The notes beneath the pieces are model-generated. The model saw only the letters and a list, made by a program, of their open reading frames with translations, did not search any database and had not been told where the DNA came from. A DNA stretch of 56,798 nucleotides from Streptomyces sparsogenes. Its GTDB lineage: Bacteria; Actinomycetota; Actinomycetes; Streptomycetales; Streptomycetaceae. Every line of letters begins with the position of its first letter. Position 1 is the first letter of the stretch. Positions 1 through 7,975 of the stretch are shown here, piece by piece. A program made the position numbers and the translations under genes. The DNA lies in assembly GCF_001704635.1 (NCBI RefSeq), contig NZ_MAXF01000132.1, forward strand, positions 1 through 56,798, in the 5' to 3' direction.

Positions 1-133
1 CGTAAACGCCGACGCCGCGTAAGCACCCGCGCCGACGCCCCGCACGCGGCCGCGCGCACGTCGGACGAGCACGCCCGTTGTCCCGACGCCTGTCTGATGA
101 CCCGCGCGGACACCCCGTGGCACGGTGTGGGAC
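1..133. other. Window-edge noncoding stretch
   Basis: This GC-rich stretch precedes the first gene. I see no convincing open frame entering from the left edge, no strong ribosome binding site and no clear promoter hexamers. It may contain the promoter of the esterase that follows. Confidence 0.4.
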
Positions 134-1090
134 ATGCGCTACGACTATCCGCTCGACCCCGAACTCGCGGCGGCCGCGGCCCTGATCCCGCCGGTGGACC
201 TCTCCGACCCGGCCGCCGCGCGGGCCGCGCAGGCGCGCGAGGTCGCCGAGCGGGTCGCGGCCGTGGACGGCGCGGGGGTGGCGGTCGGCGAGGTGGTGGC
301 GCCCGGACCGCGGGGCGCGCCGGACGTGCCGCTGCGCACGTACCGGCCGGAGGGCGCCGCCGGGCCGCTGCCCGCCGTCTACAGCCTCCACGGCGGCGGC
401 TTCGTGGTGGGCTCCCCGGACGTGGACCACGCCTTCAACCTGTGGCTGTGCCGCCGGCTCGACGCCGTCGTGGTCTCGCCCGACTACCGGCTGGCGCCCG
501 AACACCCCTTCCCCGCCGGCTTGGAGGACTGCTACGCCGGGCTGTGCCTGCTGGCCGAGGGCGACGCCGGACTGGACGTCGCGGCCGACCGGATCGCGGT
601 GCTCGGCGACAGCTCCGGGGCGGGCATGGCCACCGCCCTGACCATGCTCGCCCGCGACCGCGGCGGTCCCGGGATCCGCTTCCAGTACCTGGGCAGCCCC
701 GCGCTCGACGACCGGGTGGACACGCCGAGCGCGCGGGCCTTCACCGACACGCCCGTGTGGACCCGCCACCTGGCCCGGCACACCTGGGAGGCGTACCTGG
801 GAGCCGGGGTGGCCGGCGGCGAGGGGGTGTCGCCGTACGCGGCCCCCGCCCGGGCCGGGGCGGACGGTCTGAGGGGGCTGCCGCCCGCCTATGTGGCGGT
901 GATGGCGTACGACCCGCTGCGCGACGAGGGCGTCGACTACGCGCGCGCCCTGCTGGCCGCCGGTGTGGCCACCGAGCTGCACCTCTTCCCGGGCACCTTC
1001 CACGGCGCGGCGGCCGTGGAGTACGCCGGGGTGGTGCGGCGGATGAGAGACGAGACGGTCACCGTCCTGCGGCGGGCGCTCGCGCGATGA
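134..1090 (+). CDS. HSL-family alpha/beta hydrolase (esterase)
   Basis: A 318-residue cytoplasmic serine esterase of the hormone-sensitive-lipase family, expected to hydrolyse short-chain carboxyl esters. The oxyanion-hole motif HGGGF is at about residues 86-90, the nucleophile elbow GDSSG at 158-162 (Ser160), the acid Asp in DPLRDEG near 260 and the His in FHG near 290, so the triad is complete. There is no signal peptide. The frame also opens at a GTG at 125, three codons earlier; I prefer the ATG because it begins directly with the MRYDYPLDPEL stretch, but neither start has a good ribosome binding site. It converges on the PucR-type regulator with only 37 bases between. The substrate is unknown. 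Confidence 0.9.
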   Translation: MRYDYPLDPELAAAAALIPPVDLSDPAAARAAQAREVAERVAAVDGAGVAVGEVVAPGPRGAPDVPLRTYRPEGAAGPLPAVYSLHGGGFVVGSPDVDHAFNLWLCRRLDAVVVSPDYRLAPEHPFPAGLEDCYAGLCLLAEGDAGLDVAADRIAVLGDSSGAGMATALTMLARDRGGPGIRFQYLGSPALDDRVDTPSARAFTDTPVWTRHLARHTWEAYLGAGVAGGEGVSPYAAPARAGADGLRGLPPAYVAVMAYDPLRDEGVDYARALLAAGVATELHLFPGTFHGAAAVEYAGVVRRMRDETVTVLRRALAR

Positions 1091-1127
1091 GCGCCCCGCA
1101 ACCTCGGCCTACCGAGCCGGACCTTCC

Positions 1128-2291
1128 TCAGACGTCGGCGGCCTCGGACAAGAGACGTGCGTACAGGGCGAGTTGGGCGCGGAAGCGGTGTTCGGGGTCG
1201 CGCAGCCGCCATCCCAGCACCGCCTCGGCCTGCGCCAGCCGCGCGGCCACCGAGCTGTGGTGCAGATGCAGCTCCGCGGCGGCCCGGCGCAGCGATCCGG
1301 TGCGGCAGAAGGCGGCCAGCGCGGCGATGGCGAGCCGCCCGTTCCGCTGGGCGGCCAGCGCCTCCAGCCGCCGCGCCTCGGGCAGCGCGCCCAGCCGCTC
1401 CGCCGGGATGTCGGCCAGCAGCGCCACCGGGCCCAGCGCGTCATGGTCGGCCACCGCCTCCCGCGGTGTGCCCGCCACCGCGAACCGCAGCGCGGTGCAC
1501 GCCTGGGCCCAGGAGTCGCGGGCGGCGGGCGCGGGGACCAGGCCGCCGACGCCGACCCGCAGCCGGCGCGCCGCCTCGCGCGGCACCCCGGGACCGCGGA
1601 GGGGGTCGGCCATCGCGGCCCGCAGCGCGGCGGCGGGCGAGGCGGCCGCCCCGGCCGGCGGCTGCACCAAGGCGGTGCCCCACGGGCCGGTCCCGGCGAC
1701 GCGGACGACGGCGTCGAGCCCGGCGTGGCCGAGCAGCGCGACCGCGCCGAGCCCCGGGTCCACGGACGGGTCGCCGCGCACCGCCACCATCCGCAGCGGC
1801 AGTTCGGGCGCCAGGCCCAGCAGCCGCAGCGCGCGGGCGCGGTCGTGGTCGGACTCGCGCGCGGACAGCACCAGCTCCACCAGCGCGGGATCGGCCGCGT
1901 CGGGCGCGGGGGACACCCGCGCCCGTACGGGGCCGCAGCACAGCGTCCGCGCGGCGATGGCCATCCACTCCAGGATCAGATCGTCGAACGGCCCCGGCCG
2001 CCCCGGGCGCTCCAGCCAGACCCGCCCGGACGGGCCGAGCTCCGCCCGCTGGGAGACGGCCCCCGGCTCGCCCGGGAGGGCGGTCCCGTCCGGCCCGCAG
2101 CGGGCCCCGCGGCCGTCGGGCAGTTCCAGGCCCGCCGCGCACTCCGCGAGCCCGGCGGTGGACCGGGCCAGCGACGTCGCGTCCAGCGCGCCGCCGCCCA
2201 GCAGCGCCTCGAAGTGGGCGATCACGCGCACCGCGGTGGCGGCATCCGCGTCGAGCGCCGAGAGCCGCAGCAGCAAGCCCTTCACAGCCAC
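1128..2291 (-). CDS. PucR/CdaR-type transcriptional regulator
   Basis: A 387-residue regulator with a C-terminal PucR-type helix-turn-helix: the last 65 residues contain FCRTGSLRRAAAELHLHHSS followed by VAARLAQAEAVLG, the usual pattern of this DNA-binding domain. The middle and N-terminal parts are a divergent, low-similarity sensor region. The predicted start is GTG (reading MAVKGLLLRL), only 21 bases from the divergent start of the secreted esterase at 2313, so the two must share a very compact control region and the regulator probably controls that gene. The inducer cannot be told from the sequence. Confidence 0.85.
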   Translation of the reverse strand: MAVKGLLLRLSALDADAATAVRVIAHFEALLGGGALDATSLARSTAGLAECAAGLELPDGRGARCGPDGTALPGEPGAVSQRAELGPSGRVWLERPGRPGPFDDLILEWMAIAARTLCCGPVRARVSPAPDAADPALVELVLSARESDHDRARALRLLGLAPELPLRMVAVRGDPSVDPGLGAVALLGHAGLDAVVRVAGTGPWGTALVQPPAGAAASPAAALRAAMADPLRGPGVPREAARRLRVGVGGLVPAPAARDSWAQACTALRFAVAGTPREAVADHDALGPVALLADIPAERLGALPEARRLEALAAQRNGRLAIAALAAFCRTGSLRRAAAELHLHHSSVAARLAQAEAVLGWRLRDPEHRFRAQLALYARLLSEAADV

Positions 2292-2312
2292 CAGTCTAGG
2301 AAGGACAGGTAC

Positions 2313-3302
2313 ATGACCAACACCCCCGCGCCGGCGGGAACCGCGAGCACGGCCGGCAGGCGCCGCAGGACACCCCGGTCGCTGGCCGCCGCGTTACTCG
2401 GCGGCGTCCTGCCGCTGCTGGCGTCGCTGCTCCTGCTGGCGCCGACCCCCGCGGCCGCCGCCACCCTCACCGAGGTGACCGGATTCGGCAACAACCCGAG
2501 CAACCTCAGGATGTACCAGTACGTGCCGAACAACGTCGCGGCGCGGCCCGCCGTCCTCGTCGCGGTGCACTACTGCACGGGCTCCGGCCCCGCCTTCTAC
2601 TCCGGCACCGAGTTCGCCTCCCTGGCCGACCGCTACGGCTTCATCGTCGTCTACCCCTCCGCCACCCGCAGCGGCTCCTGCTTCGACGTCTCCTCCCCGC
2701 AGGCGCTGCGGCGCGACGGCGGCAGCGACCCGGTGGGCATCGTCTCGATGGTCCGGTACGTCCTCCAGCACAACAACGCCGACCCCAACCGGGTCTATGT
2801 CACCGGGGCCTCCTCCGGCGCCATGATGACCAACGTGCTGCTCGGCGACTACCCGGACGTGTTCAAGGCGGGCGCCGCCTTCTCGGGCGTGCCCTTCGGC
2901 TGCTTCGCCACCACCGACGGGTCCTCCTGGAACACCGCGTGTGCCAACGGCACCATCATCAGGACAGCGCAGCAGTGGGGCGACCTGGCGCGCGCCGCCT
3001 ACCCCGGATACCAGGGCGCCCGGCCGAGGATGCAGCTGTGGCACGGCACCGAGGACACCGTCCTGCGCTATCCGAACTTCGGCGAGGAGATCAAGCAGTG
3101 GACCAACGTCCTCGGGGCGAGCCAGACGCCCGCGAGCACGGACCGTCCGCAGACCAACTGGACCCGCACCCGCTACGGAGGCACCGGCGACCGGGCCCCC
3201 GTCGAGGCCATCAGCATCCAGGGCGGGACACACAACCTCCCGCTCCCCGGCATGGCGGCCCGGGCCATCACCTTCTTCGGCCTGAACGGCCAGGCACAGT
3301 GA
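2313..3302 (+). CDS. Secreted PHB-depolymerase/feruloyl-esterase-like hydrolase
   Basis: A 329-residue extracellular serine esterase of the LpqC/poly(3-hydroxybutyrate) depolymerase family, which includes acetylxylan and feruloyl esterases. The N-terminus has a run of arginines, a long hydrophobic core and an alanine-rich cleavage region (TPAAAAT), a typical Sec or Tat signal. The nucleophile elbow GASSG lies at 165-169 (Ser167), the acid Asp in HGTEDT at 248, and the His in GTHNLP at 307. The ATG at 2313 follows AAGGACAGG. The reading frame extends much further upstream but that part is antisense to the regulator. The C-terminal codons form the first unit of a tandem repeat that continues past the stop. 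Substrate (polyester or hemicellulose ester) is unresolved. Confidence 0.88.
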   Translation: MTNTPAPAGTASTAGRRRRTPRSLAAALLGGVLPLLASLLLLAPTPAAAATLTEVTGFGNNPSNLRMYQYVPNNVAARPAVLVAVHYCTGSGPAFYSGTEFASLADRYGFIVVYPSATRSGSCFDVSSPQALRRDGGSDPVGIVSMVRYVLQHNNADPNRVYVTGASSGAMMTNVLLGDYPDVFKAGAAFSGVPFGCFATTDGSSWNTACANGTIIRTAQQWGDLARAAYPGYQGARPRMQLWHGTEDTVLRYPNFGEEIKQWTNVLGASQTPASTDRPQTNWTRTRYGGTGDRAPVEAISIQGGTHNLPLPGMAARAITFFGLNGQAQ

Positions 3303-3383
3303 GGTCCTTGGACGGCCGGGCAGAGTCGGGTCCCTGAACGGCTGGGCACAGGCAGGTCCCTGGACGGCCGGCCACAGCGGGAC
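3281..3383. repeat. 26-bp tandem repeat, 4 imperfect copies
   Basis: Four head-to-tail units begin at 3281, 3306, 3332 and 3358, each built around CCTGRACGGCYGGGCACAG. The first unit is coding (the last seven residues of the secreted esterase) and the others follow the stop codon. Confidence 0.85.
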
Positions 3384-3402
3384 CCCGGCCAGGCGTCCCG
3401 CG

Positions 3403-3433
3403 GGGCCGCCCGTGCGGTGTGCACGGGCGGCCC
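3403..3433. terminator. Bidirectional stem-loop terminator
   Basis: A perfect 13-bp GC-rich stem (GGGCCGCCCGTGC pairing with GCACGGGCGGCCC) with a 5-base loop sits between the convergent esterase and TIM-barrel genes. There is no clear T-run, as is usual in this kind of genome. Confidence 0.7.
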
Positions 3434-3457
3434 TCCCCCCGGACCCCCGTGGGTCCC

Positions 3458-4465
3458 TCACCCCTCCCCGCTGCCGAAGGCCGCGTCGAAGGAGGCCGTC
3501 GGCGGCTCGAAGTCGTACGCCTTCAGCCGCCTCAGCGCCTCGGGCGCGCCCTGCAGCCGGTCCATCCCGGCGTCCTCCCACTCCACCGACACCGGCCCCT
3601 CGTAGCCGATGGAGCGCAGCATCCGGAACACGTCCTCCCACGGCACGTCCCCGTGCCCGGCCGAGACGAAGTCCCAGCCGCGCCGCGGATCGCCCCAGGG
3701 CAGGTGCGAGCCGAGCCGGCCGTTGCGGCCGTCCAGCCGCTTGCGCGCCTCCTTGCAGTCCACGTGGTAGATCCGGTCCCGGAAGTCCCACAGGAAGCCG
3801 ACCGGGTCCAGGTCCTGCCAGACGAAATGGCTGGGGTCGAAGTTGAGCCCGAAGGCGGCGCGGTGGCCGACCGCCTCGAGCGCGCGGTGGGTGGTCCAGT
3901 AGTCGTACGCGATCTCGCTCGGGTGCACCTCGTGGGCGAAGCGCACGCCCTCCGCGTCGAACACGTCCAGGATCGGGTTCCACCGCTCGGCGAAGTCCGC
4001 GTAGCCGCGCTCGATCATGTGCGGCGGCACCGGCGGGAACATCGCCACCAGGTGCCAGATGGACGAGCCGGTGAAGCCGACGACGGTTCGGACCCCGAAG
4101 GCGGCCGCGGCCCGCGCGGTGTCCGCCATCTCGGCCGCCGCCCGCCGCCGCACCCCCTCCGGGTCGCCGTCGCCCCAGATCCGCCCCGGCACGATGGCCT
4201 GGTGCCGCTCGTCGATGGGGGAGTCGCAGACGGCCTGGCCCACCAGATGGTTGGAGATGGCCCAGCACCGCAGCCCGTACTTCTCCAGCAACCGCCGCCG
4301 GCCGTCCAGATAGCCGGGCTCGGCCAGCGCCCGGTCCACCTCGAAGTGGTCGCCCCAGCAGGCGAGTTCAAGACCGTCGTAGCCGAAGTCGCGGGCCAGC
4401 CGGCAGACCTCCTCCAGCGGCAGATCGGCCCACTGTCCGGTGAAGAGCGTGAAGGATCGGGGCAT
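3458..4465 (-). CDS. Xylose-isomerase-like TIM-barrel sugar isomerase/epimerase
   Basis: A 335-residue protein of the AP-endonuclease-2/xylose-isomerase-like TIM-barrel superfamily (sugar phosphate isomerase/epimerase). Likely divalent-metal ligands are visible in order: Glu in AHEVHPSE, Asp and His in NFDPSHF, His in YHVDCKEAR and Glu in VEWEDAG. It acts in the cytoplasm on a keto-sugar, inositol derivative or keto-glycoside; which one cannot be said. It is the last gene of the minus-strand ROK/ABC operon and lies 12 bases after the Gfo/Idh oxidoreductase, so the two enzymes very probably catalyse successive steps. No obvious truncation. Confidence 0.9.
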   Translation of the reverse strand: MPRSFTLFTGQWADLPLEEVCRLARDFGYDGLELACWGDHFEVDRALAEPGYLDGRRRLLEKYGLRCWAISNHLVGQAVCDSPIDERHQAIVPGRIWGDGDPEGVRRRAAAEMADTARAAAAFGVRTVVGFTGSSIWHLVAMFPPVPPHMIERGYADFAERWNPILDVFDAEGVRFAHEVHPSEIAYDYWTTHRALEAVGHRAAFGLNFDPSHFVWQDLDPVGFLWDFRDRIYHVDCKEARKRLDGRNGRLGSHLPWGDPRRGWDFVSAGHGDVPWEDVFRMLRSIGYEGPVSVEWEDAGMDRLQGAPEALRRLKAYDFEPPTASFDAAFGSGEG

Positions 4466-4477
4466 CCGGGGGCCTCC

Positions 4478-5677
4478 TCATACGGGGACGGGTGTGTAGA
4501 CGCAGTTCTTCGCGGCGCTCTCCTCCACCGCCGCGAGCACCCGCTGCACCTGCAGCCCGTCCGCGAAGGACGGTTCGGGCTCGGTCCCGGCGTCGATGGC
4601 CAGCAGCAGATCGCGCGCCTGGTGGACGAAGGTGTGCTCGTACCCGAGGGCGTGGCCGGCCGGCCACCACCCCTCCAGGTAGGGGTGTTCCGGCTCGGTG
4701 ACCAGGATCCGGCGGAAGCCGGCGTCCACGGCGGGCTCGGTGTGGTCGTGGAAGTGCAGCTCGTTGAGCCGCTCCAGGTCGAAGGCGAGCGATCCGCGGT
4801 CCCCGTTCAGCTCGATCCGCAGCGCGTTCTTGCGGCCCGCCGCGAACCGGGTGGCCTCGAAGGACGCGAGCGCGCCGGAGGCCAGCCGCCCGGTGAACAG
4901 CGCCGCGTCGTCCACCGTGACCGGCCCCCGCGCCGCGCCCTCCGCCCGCCCGCCGAGCCCCGCGGCCGACGCCGGGGCGGGCAGCGGCCGCTCCCGTACG
5001 AAGGTCTCGGTCAGCGCCGAGACGCCGACCAGCGGCTCACCCGCCAGATACTGCGCGAGATCGACGATATGGGCGCCCAGGTCGCCCAGCGCGCCGGAGC
5101 CCGCCTGCTCCCGCCGCAGCCGCCACACCAGGGGGAACTCCGGATCGACGATCCAGTCCTGCAGATAGGACACCCGTACGTGGCGCAGCACCCCGAGCCG
5201 GCCGTCCCGCACCATGGCGCGGGCGTGGGTGAGGGCGGGCGTACGGCGGTAGTTGAACCCCACCATCGCGACCTGGCCGCGCTCCCGCGCCCGCCGCGCC
5301 GCCGCCACCATGGCCTCGGCCTCGGCGACCGAGTTGGCCAGCGGCTTCTCGCACAGCACGTGCTTGCCGGCCTCCAGCGCGGCGATCGCGATCTCGGCGT
5401 GGCTGTCCCCGGGGGTGCAGATGTCGACGAGCTGTACGTCGTCGCGGGCGATCAGGGCGCGCCAGTCGGTCTCGGCGGCGGCCCAGCCGTGCTTTCCGGC
5501 CGCGGCCCGCACCGCGTCCCGGTCGCGGCCGCAGATGGCGGACATGACCGGGCGCAGGGGCGGGTCGAAGACCCGGCCCACGGTGCGCCACCCCTGGGAG
5601 TGGGCGGCGCCCATGAAGGCGTAGCCCACCATGCCCACACCGAGGGCGGGTCCGGTTGCTTCCGCGGGACGTTCCAT
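4478..5677 (-). CDS. Gfo/Idh/MocA-family NAD(P)-dependent oxidoreductase
   Basis: A 399-residue oxidoreductase. The N-terminus carries a Rossmann fold (VGMVGYAFMGAAHS) and the family hallmark EKP is present in CEKPLANS, followed by the C-terminal alpha/beta substrate domain. Members oxidise or reduce a hydroxyl on sugars, inositols or glycosides. The frame is open much further upstream, but the start at the ATG reading MERPAEAT has a nearby AGGAGT-type site and matches the family length. It sits between the ABC binding protein and the TIM-barrel isomerase, in the same orientation, so it probably acts on the imported sugar. Confidence 0.92.
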   Translation of the reverse strand: MERPAEATGPALGVGMVGYAFMGAAHSQGWRTVGRVFDPPLRPVMSAICGRDRDAVRAAAGKHGWAAAETDWRALIARDDVQLVDICTPGDSHAEIAIAALEAGKHVLCEKPLANSVAEAEAMVAAARRARERGQVAMVGFNYRRTPALTHARAMVRDGRLGVLRHVRVSYLQDWIVDPEFPLVWRLRREQAGSGALGDLGAHIVDLAQYLAGEPLVGVSALTETFVRERPLPAPASAAGLGGRAEGAARGPVTVDDAALFTGRLASGALASFEATRFAAGRKNALRIELNGDRGSLAFDLERLNELHFHDHTEPAVDAGFRRILVTEPEHPYLEGWWPAGHALGYEHTFVHQARDLLLAIDAGTEPEPSFADGLQVQRVLAAVEESAAKNCVYTPVPV

Positions 5678-5727
5678 GGGACTCCTTCGCTGGGGAACGG
5701 GGGTCGGAGGGGGCCGACGGCGTGGGG

Positions 5728-6807
5728 TCAGCTGAATCCCGTGGGGAGGTAGTCGTCGACGTTGTCCTTGGTGACCACGGCGGAGTAGAGCGTCAGGGAG
5801 GCCGGGATCTCCAGCTCGGCGAGGCCGCCGACACCCTTGCCCTGGCCGAGCGCGCGGGCGAGGTCGATGGCGGAGGCGGCCATCGTCGGCGGGTAGAGGA
5901 CGGTGGCCTTCAGCACGGTGTTGTCGGCCTTGATGGCCTGCATGGCGCGCTTGGCGCCCGCGCCGCCGACCATGAGGAAGTCGTCCCGACCGGCCTGCTG
6001 GATGGCGCGCTCGGCGCCCACGCCCTGGTCGTCGTCGTGGTTCCACAGGGCGTCGAAGCCGGAGTGGGCCTGAAGCAGTTGGGCCATCTTCGCCTGGCCC
6101 GACTCGACGGTGAAGTCGGCGGCCTGGCGGCCGACCTTCTCGATGTTCGGGTAGTTCTTCAGGGCGTCGTCGAACCCCTTGGTGCGCTGCCTGGTCAGCT
6201 CCAGGTTGTCGAGCCCGGCCAGCTCGACGACCTTCGCGTTCTTCTTGCCCTTGAGCTTCTCGCCGATGTAGCGGCCGGCGTTGAGGCCCATGCCGTAGTT
6301 GTCGCCGCCGATCCAGCAGCGGTACGCCTGCGGGGAGGCGAAGACCCGGTCGAGGTTGACGACGGGGATGCCCGCCTTCATGGCCTTGAGCCCGACCTGG
6401 GTCAGCGCCTTGCCGTCGGCGGGCAGGATGACCAGGACGTCGACCTTCTTGTTGATGAGGGTTTCGATCTGGCCGATCTGCTGGGCGGTGTCGTTGGAGC
6501 CCTCGGTGGTCTGGAGGGTGACGTCCTCGTACTCCTTGGCGCGCCGCTTCGCCTGCTCGTTGATGGCGTTGAGCCAGCCGTGGTCGGCCTGGGGGCCGGC
6601 GAAGCCGATGGTGACCTCCTTGCCGGGCTTGGTGTCGGCCGCGTTCGCGGCCTGCCGGCTGTCGGCGGAGTCCCCACCGCTGTCGTTGTTCTCGTTGCTG
6701 GTACAGCCGGCGGCGAAGAGCGCGCCCGCCGCGGCGGTGCCGAACAGCAGGTTTCTGCGGCTGGGGCGCACCGGCGCGGCGGCCGGTGTGCGGGGGTTGT
6801 CACGCAT
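5728..6807 (-). CDS. Ribose-type ABC substrate-binding lipoprotein
   Basis: A 359-residue periplasmic-binding-protein-like lipoprotein (RbsB/Peripla_BP_4 type). The N-terminus has a twin-arginine pair (SRRNLLF) and a lipobox ending LFAAGC, so it is probably Tat-exported and lipid-anchored on the outer face of the membrane. The mature part begins with VTIGFAGPQADHGW and shows the two-lobed sugar-binder pattern (VDVLVILPADG, IPVVNLDRVF). It overlaps the upstream permease gene by 8 bases, which fits the usual ATPase-permease-binder operon. The bound sugar is unknown; the downstream oxidoreductase and isomerase suggest a hexose, inositol or small glycoside. Confidence 0.93.
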   Translation of the reverse strand: MRDNPRTPAAAPVRPSRRNLLFGTAAAGALFAAGCTSNENNDSGGDSADSRQAANAADTKPGKEVTIGFAGPQADHGWLNAINEQAKRRAKEYEDVTLQTTEGSNDTAQQIGQIETLINKKVDVLVILPADGKALTQVGLKAMKAGIPVVNLDRVFASPQAYRCWIGGDNYGMGLNAGRYIGEKLKGKKNAKVVELAGLDNLELTRQRTKGFDDALKNYPNIEKVGRQAADFTVESGQAKMAQLLQAHSGFDALWNHDDDQGVGAERAIQQAGRDDFLMVGGAGAKRAMQAIKADNTVLKATVLYPPTMAASAIDLARALGQGKGVGGLAELEIPASLTLYSAVVTKDNVDDYLPTGFS

Positions 6808-7975
6808 GGCTGGTACGACCCTTCTGGACCAGGACGGCGGCGACGATGATCGCGCCCTTGGCGATCTGCTGGACGTCGGTCTGCAGGTTGTTCAGGGCGA
6901 ACAGGTTGGTGATGGTGGTGAAGACGAGGACCCCGAGCACGGAGCCGGTGATGGTGCCCCGGCCGCCGCTGAGCAGCGTGCCGCCGATGATCGCGGCGGC
7001 GATGGCGTCGAGTTCGTAGAGGTTGCCGTTGGTGTTCTGGCCGGAGCCGGTGAGCACGATGAGCATGAACGCGGCGATGCCACAGCACAGCCCGGACAGC
7101 AGATACAGCAGCAGGCGCTGCCGTCTGACGTCGATGCCCGCGAGCCGGGCGGCCTCCGCGTTGCCGCCGATGGCGACGGTCCGCCGGCCGAAGGTGGTGC
7201 GGGTGAGCACCAGCCGGCCGGCCACGGTGACGAGGGCGAAGATGATCACGAGTGGCGGGACGCCCAGCACATACGCGTCGGGCAGCCCCAGGTCGAGCAC
7301 CGGCTGGACGGTGACCACCTGGGTGCTGCCGTCGCTGATCTGCAGCGCGAGGCCGCGCGCGGAGGCCAGCATGGCCAGCGTGGCGATGAAGGGCACCACA
7401 CCGCCGTACGCGATCAGCACACCGTTGACCAGGCCGCAGCCCAGTCCGACGAGGACCGCGCACATCAGGATGCCGCCGAGCCCGAAGTCCTGGGTGGCGA
7501 GCGTGGTGGCCCAGACGGAGGCGAGGGCGACCATCGCGCCCACCGACAGGTCGATGCCGCCGCTGGTGATGACGAAGGTCATGCCGACGGTGACGACGCC
7601 GATGACGGACGCCTGGGTGAGCACCAGTTGCAGGTTGTCCGTGCTCAGGAACTCGTCGGGCTTGGTGAGGCCGCCCACGGTGACCAGCACCGCGAGGACC
7701 CCGACCAGGGACAGGTTGCGCAGGCCGCCGAGCGACCACAGCCGGTCGCGCGCGGAGCGGGTGCCGCCCGGCGGACCGCCGGCGGGCGCTCCGGGCGGGC
7801 CCGCCTTCGCCGGCACGGCCACCGATCCGGCGACGGCACCGGCGGGGACGGCATCGGCGGAGGCGGTACCGGTGGGGACGGTACCGGTGGGGGCGGTACC
7901 GGTGGGGACGGCATCGGCGGAGGCGGCATCGGCAGGGGTGGCGGACCCCGGCCGCCCCCCGGGTTGGTTCAGCAC
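6800..7975 (-). CDS. Ribose-type ABC permease with repetitive N-terminal tail
   Basis: A 391-residue multi-spanning permease of the RbsC/BPD_transp_2 family. The signature ITSGGIDLSVGAMVAL is present, with about eight to ten hydrophobic segments. The likely start is a GTG at 7975 that overlaps the stop of the ATPase gene, giving translational coupling. The first 55-60 residues are unusual: they are rich in Ala, Pro, Thr and Gly in a five-residue repeat encoded by seven 15-bp DNA repeats, and they precede the first conserved segment (WSLGGLRNLSLVGVLAVL). This tail is expected to be disordered and cytoplasmic. Confidence 0.92.
   Translation of the reverse strand: MLNQPGGRPGSATPADAASADAVPTGTAPTGTVPTGTASADAVPAGAVAGSVAVPAKAGPPGAPAGGPPGGTRSARDRLWSLGGLRNLSLVGVLAVLVTVGGLTKPDEFLSTDNLQLVLTQASVIGVVTVGMTFVITSGGIDLSVGAMVALASVWATTLATQDFGLGGILMCAVLVGLGCGLVNGVLIAYGGVVPFIATLAMLASARGLALQISDGSTQVVTVQPVLDLGLPDAYVLGVPPLVIIFALVTVAGRLVLTRTTFGRRTVAIGGNAEAARLAGIDVRRQRLLLYLLSGLCCGIAAFMLIVLTGSGQNTNGNLYELDAIAAAIIGGTLLSGGRGTITGSVLGVLVFTTITNLFALNNLQTDVQQIAKGAIIVAAVLVQKGRTSHA
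7836..7940. repeat. 15-bp tandem repeat, 7 copies, coding
   Basis: Seven consecutive 15-bp units of the form GYAYCGGYGGGGRCG start at 7836, 7851, 7866, 7881, 7896, 7911 and 7926. The length is a multiple of three, so on the minus strand they encode pentapeptide repeats such as PTGTA, PTGTV and SADAV in the N-terminal tail of the permease. Confidence 0.88.

Noticed and set aside
1103..1116. Small hairpin CTCGG-loop-CCGAG between the esterase and PucR genes
   Set aside because: Only 5 bp of stem, within the range of chance in such GC-rich DNA; I did not annotate it as a terminator.
97..2316. Long plus-strand open frames antisense or out of phase to the first two genes
   Set aside because: They are Arg/Ala/Pro-rich with wrong third-position bias, and reflect high GC content rather than coding.
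5678..6046. Long upstream extension of the Gfo/Idh frame
   Set aside because: The extension is an Arg/Gly-rich shadow of the ABC binding-protein gene; the family start is at 5677.
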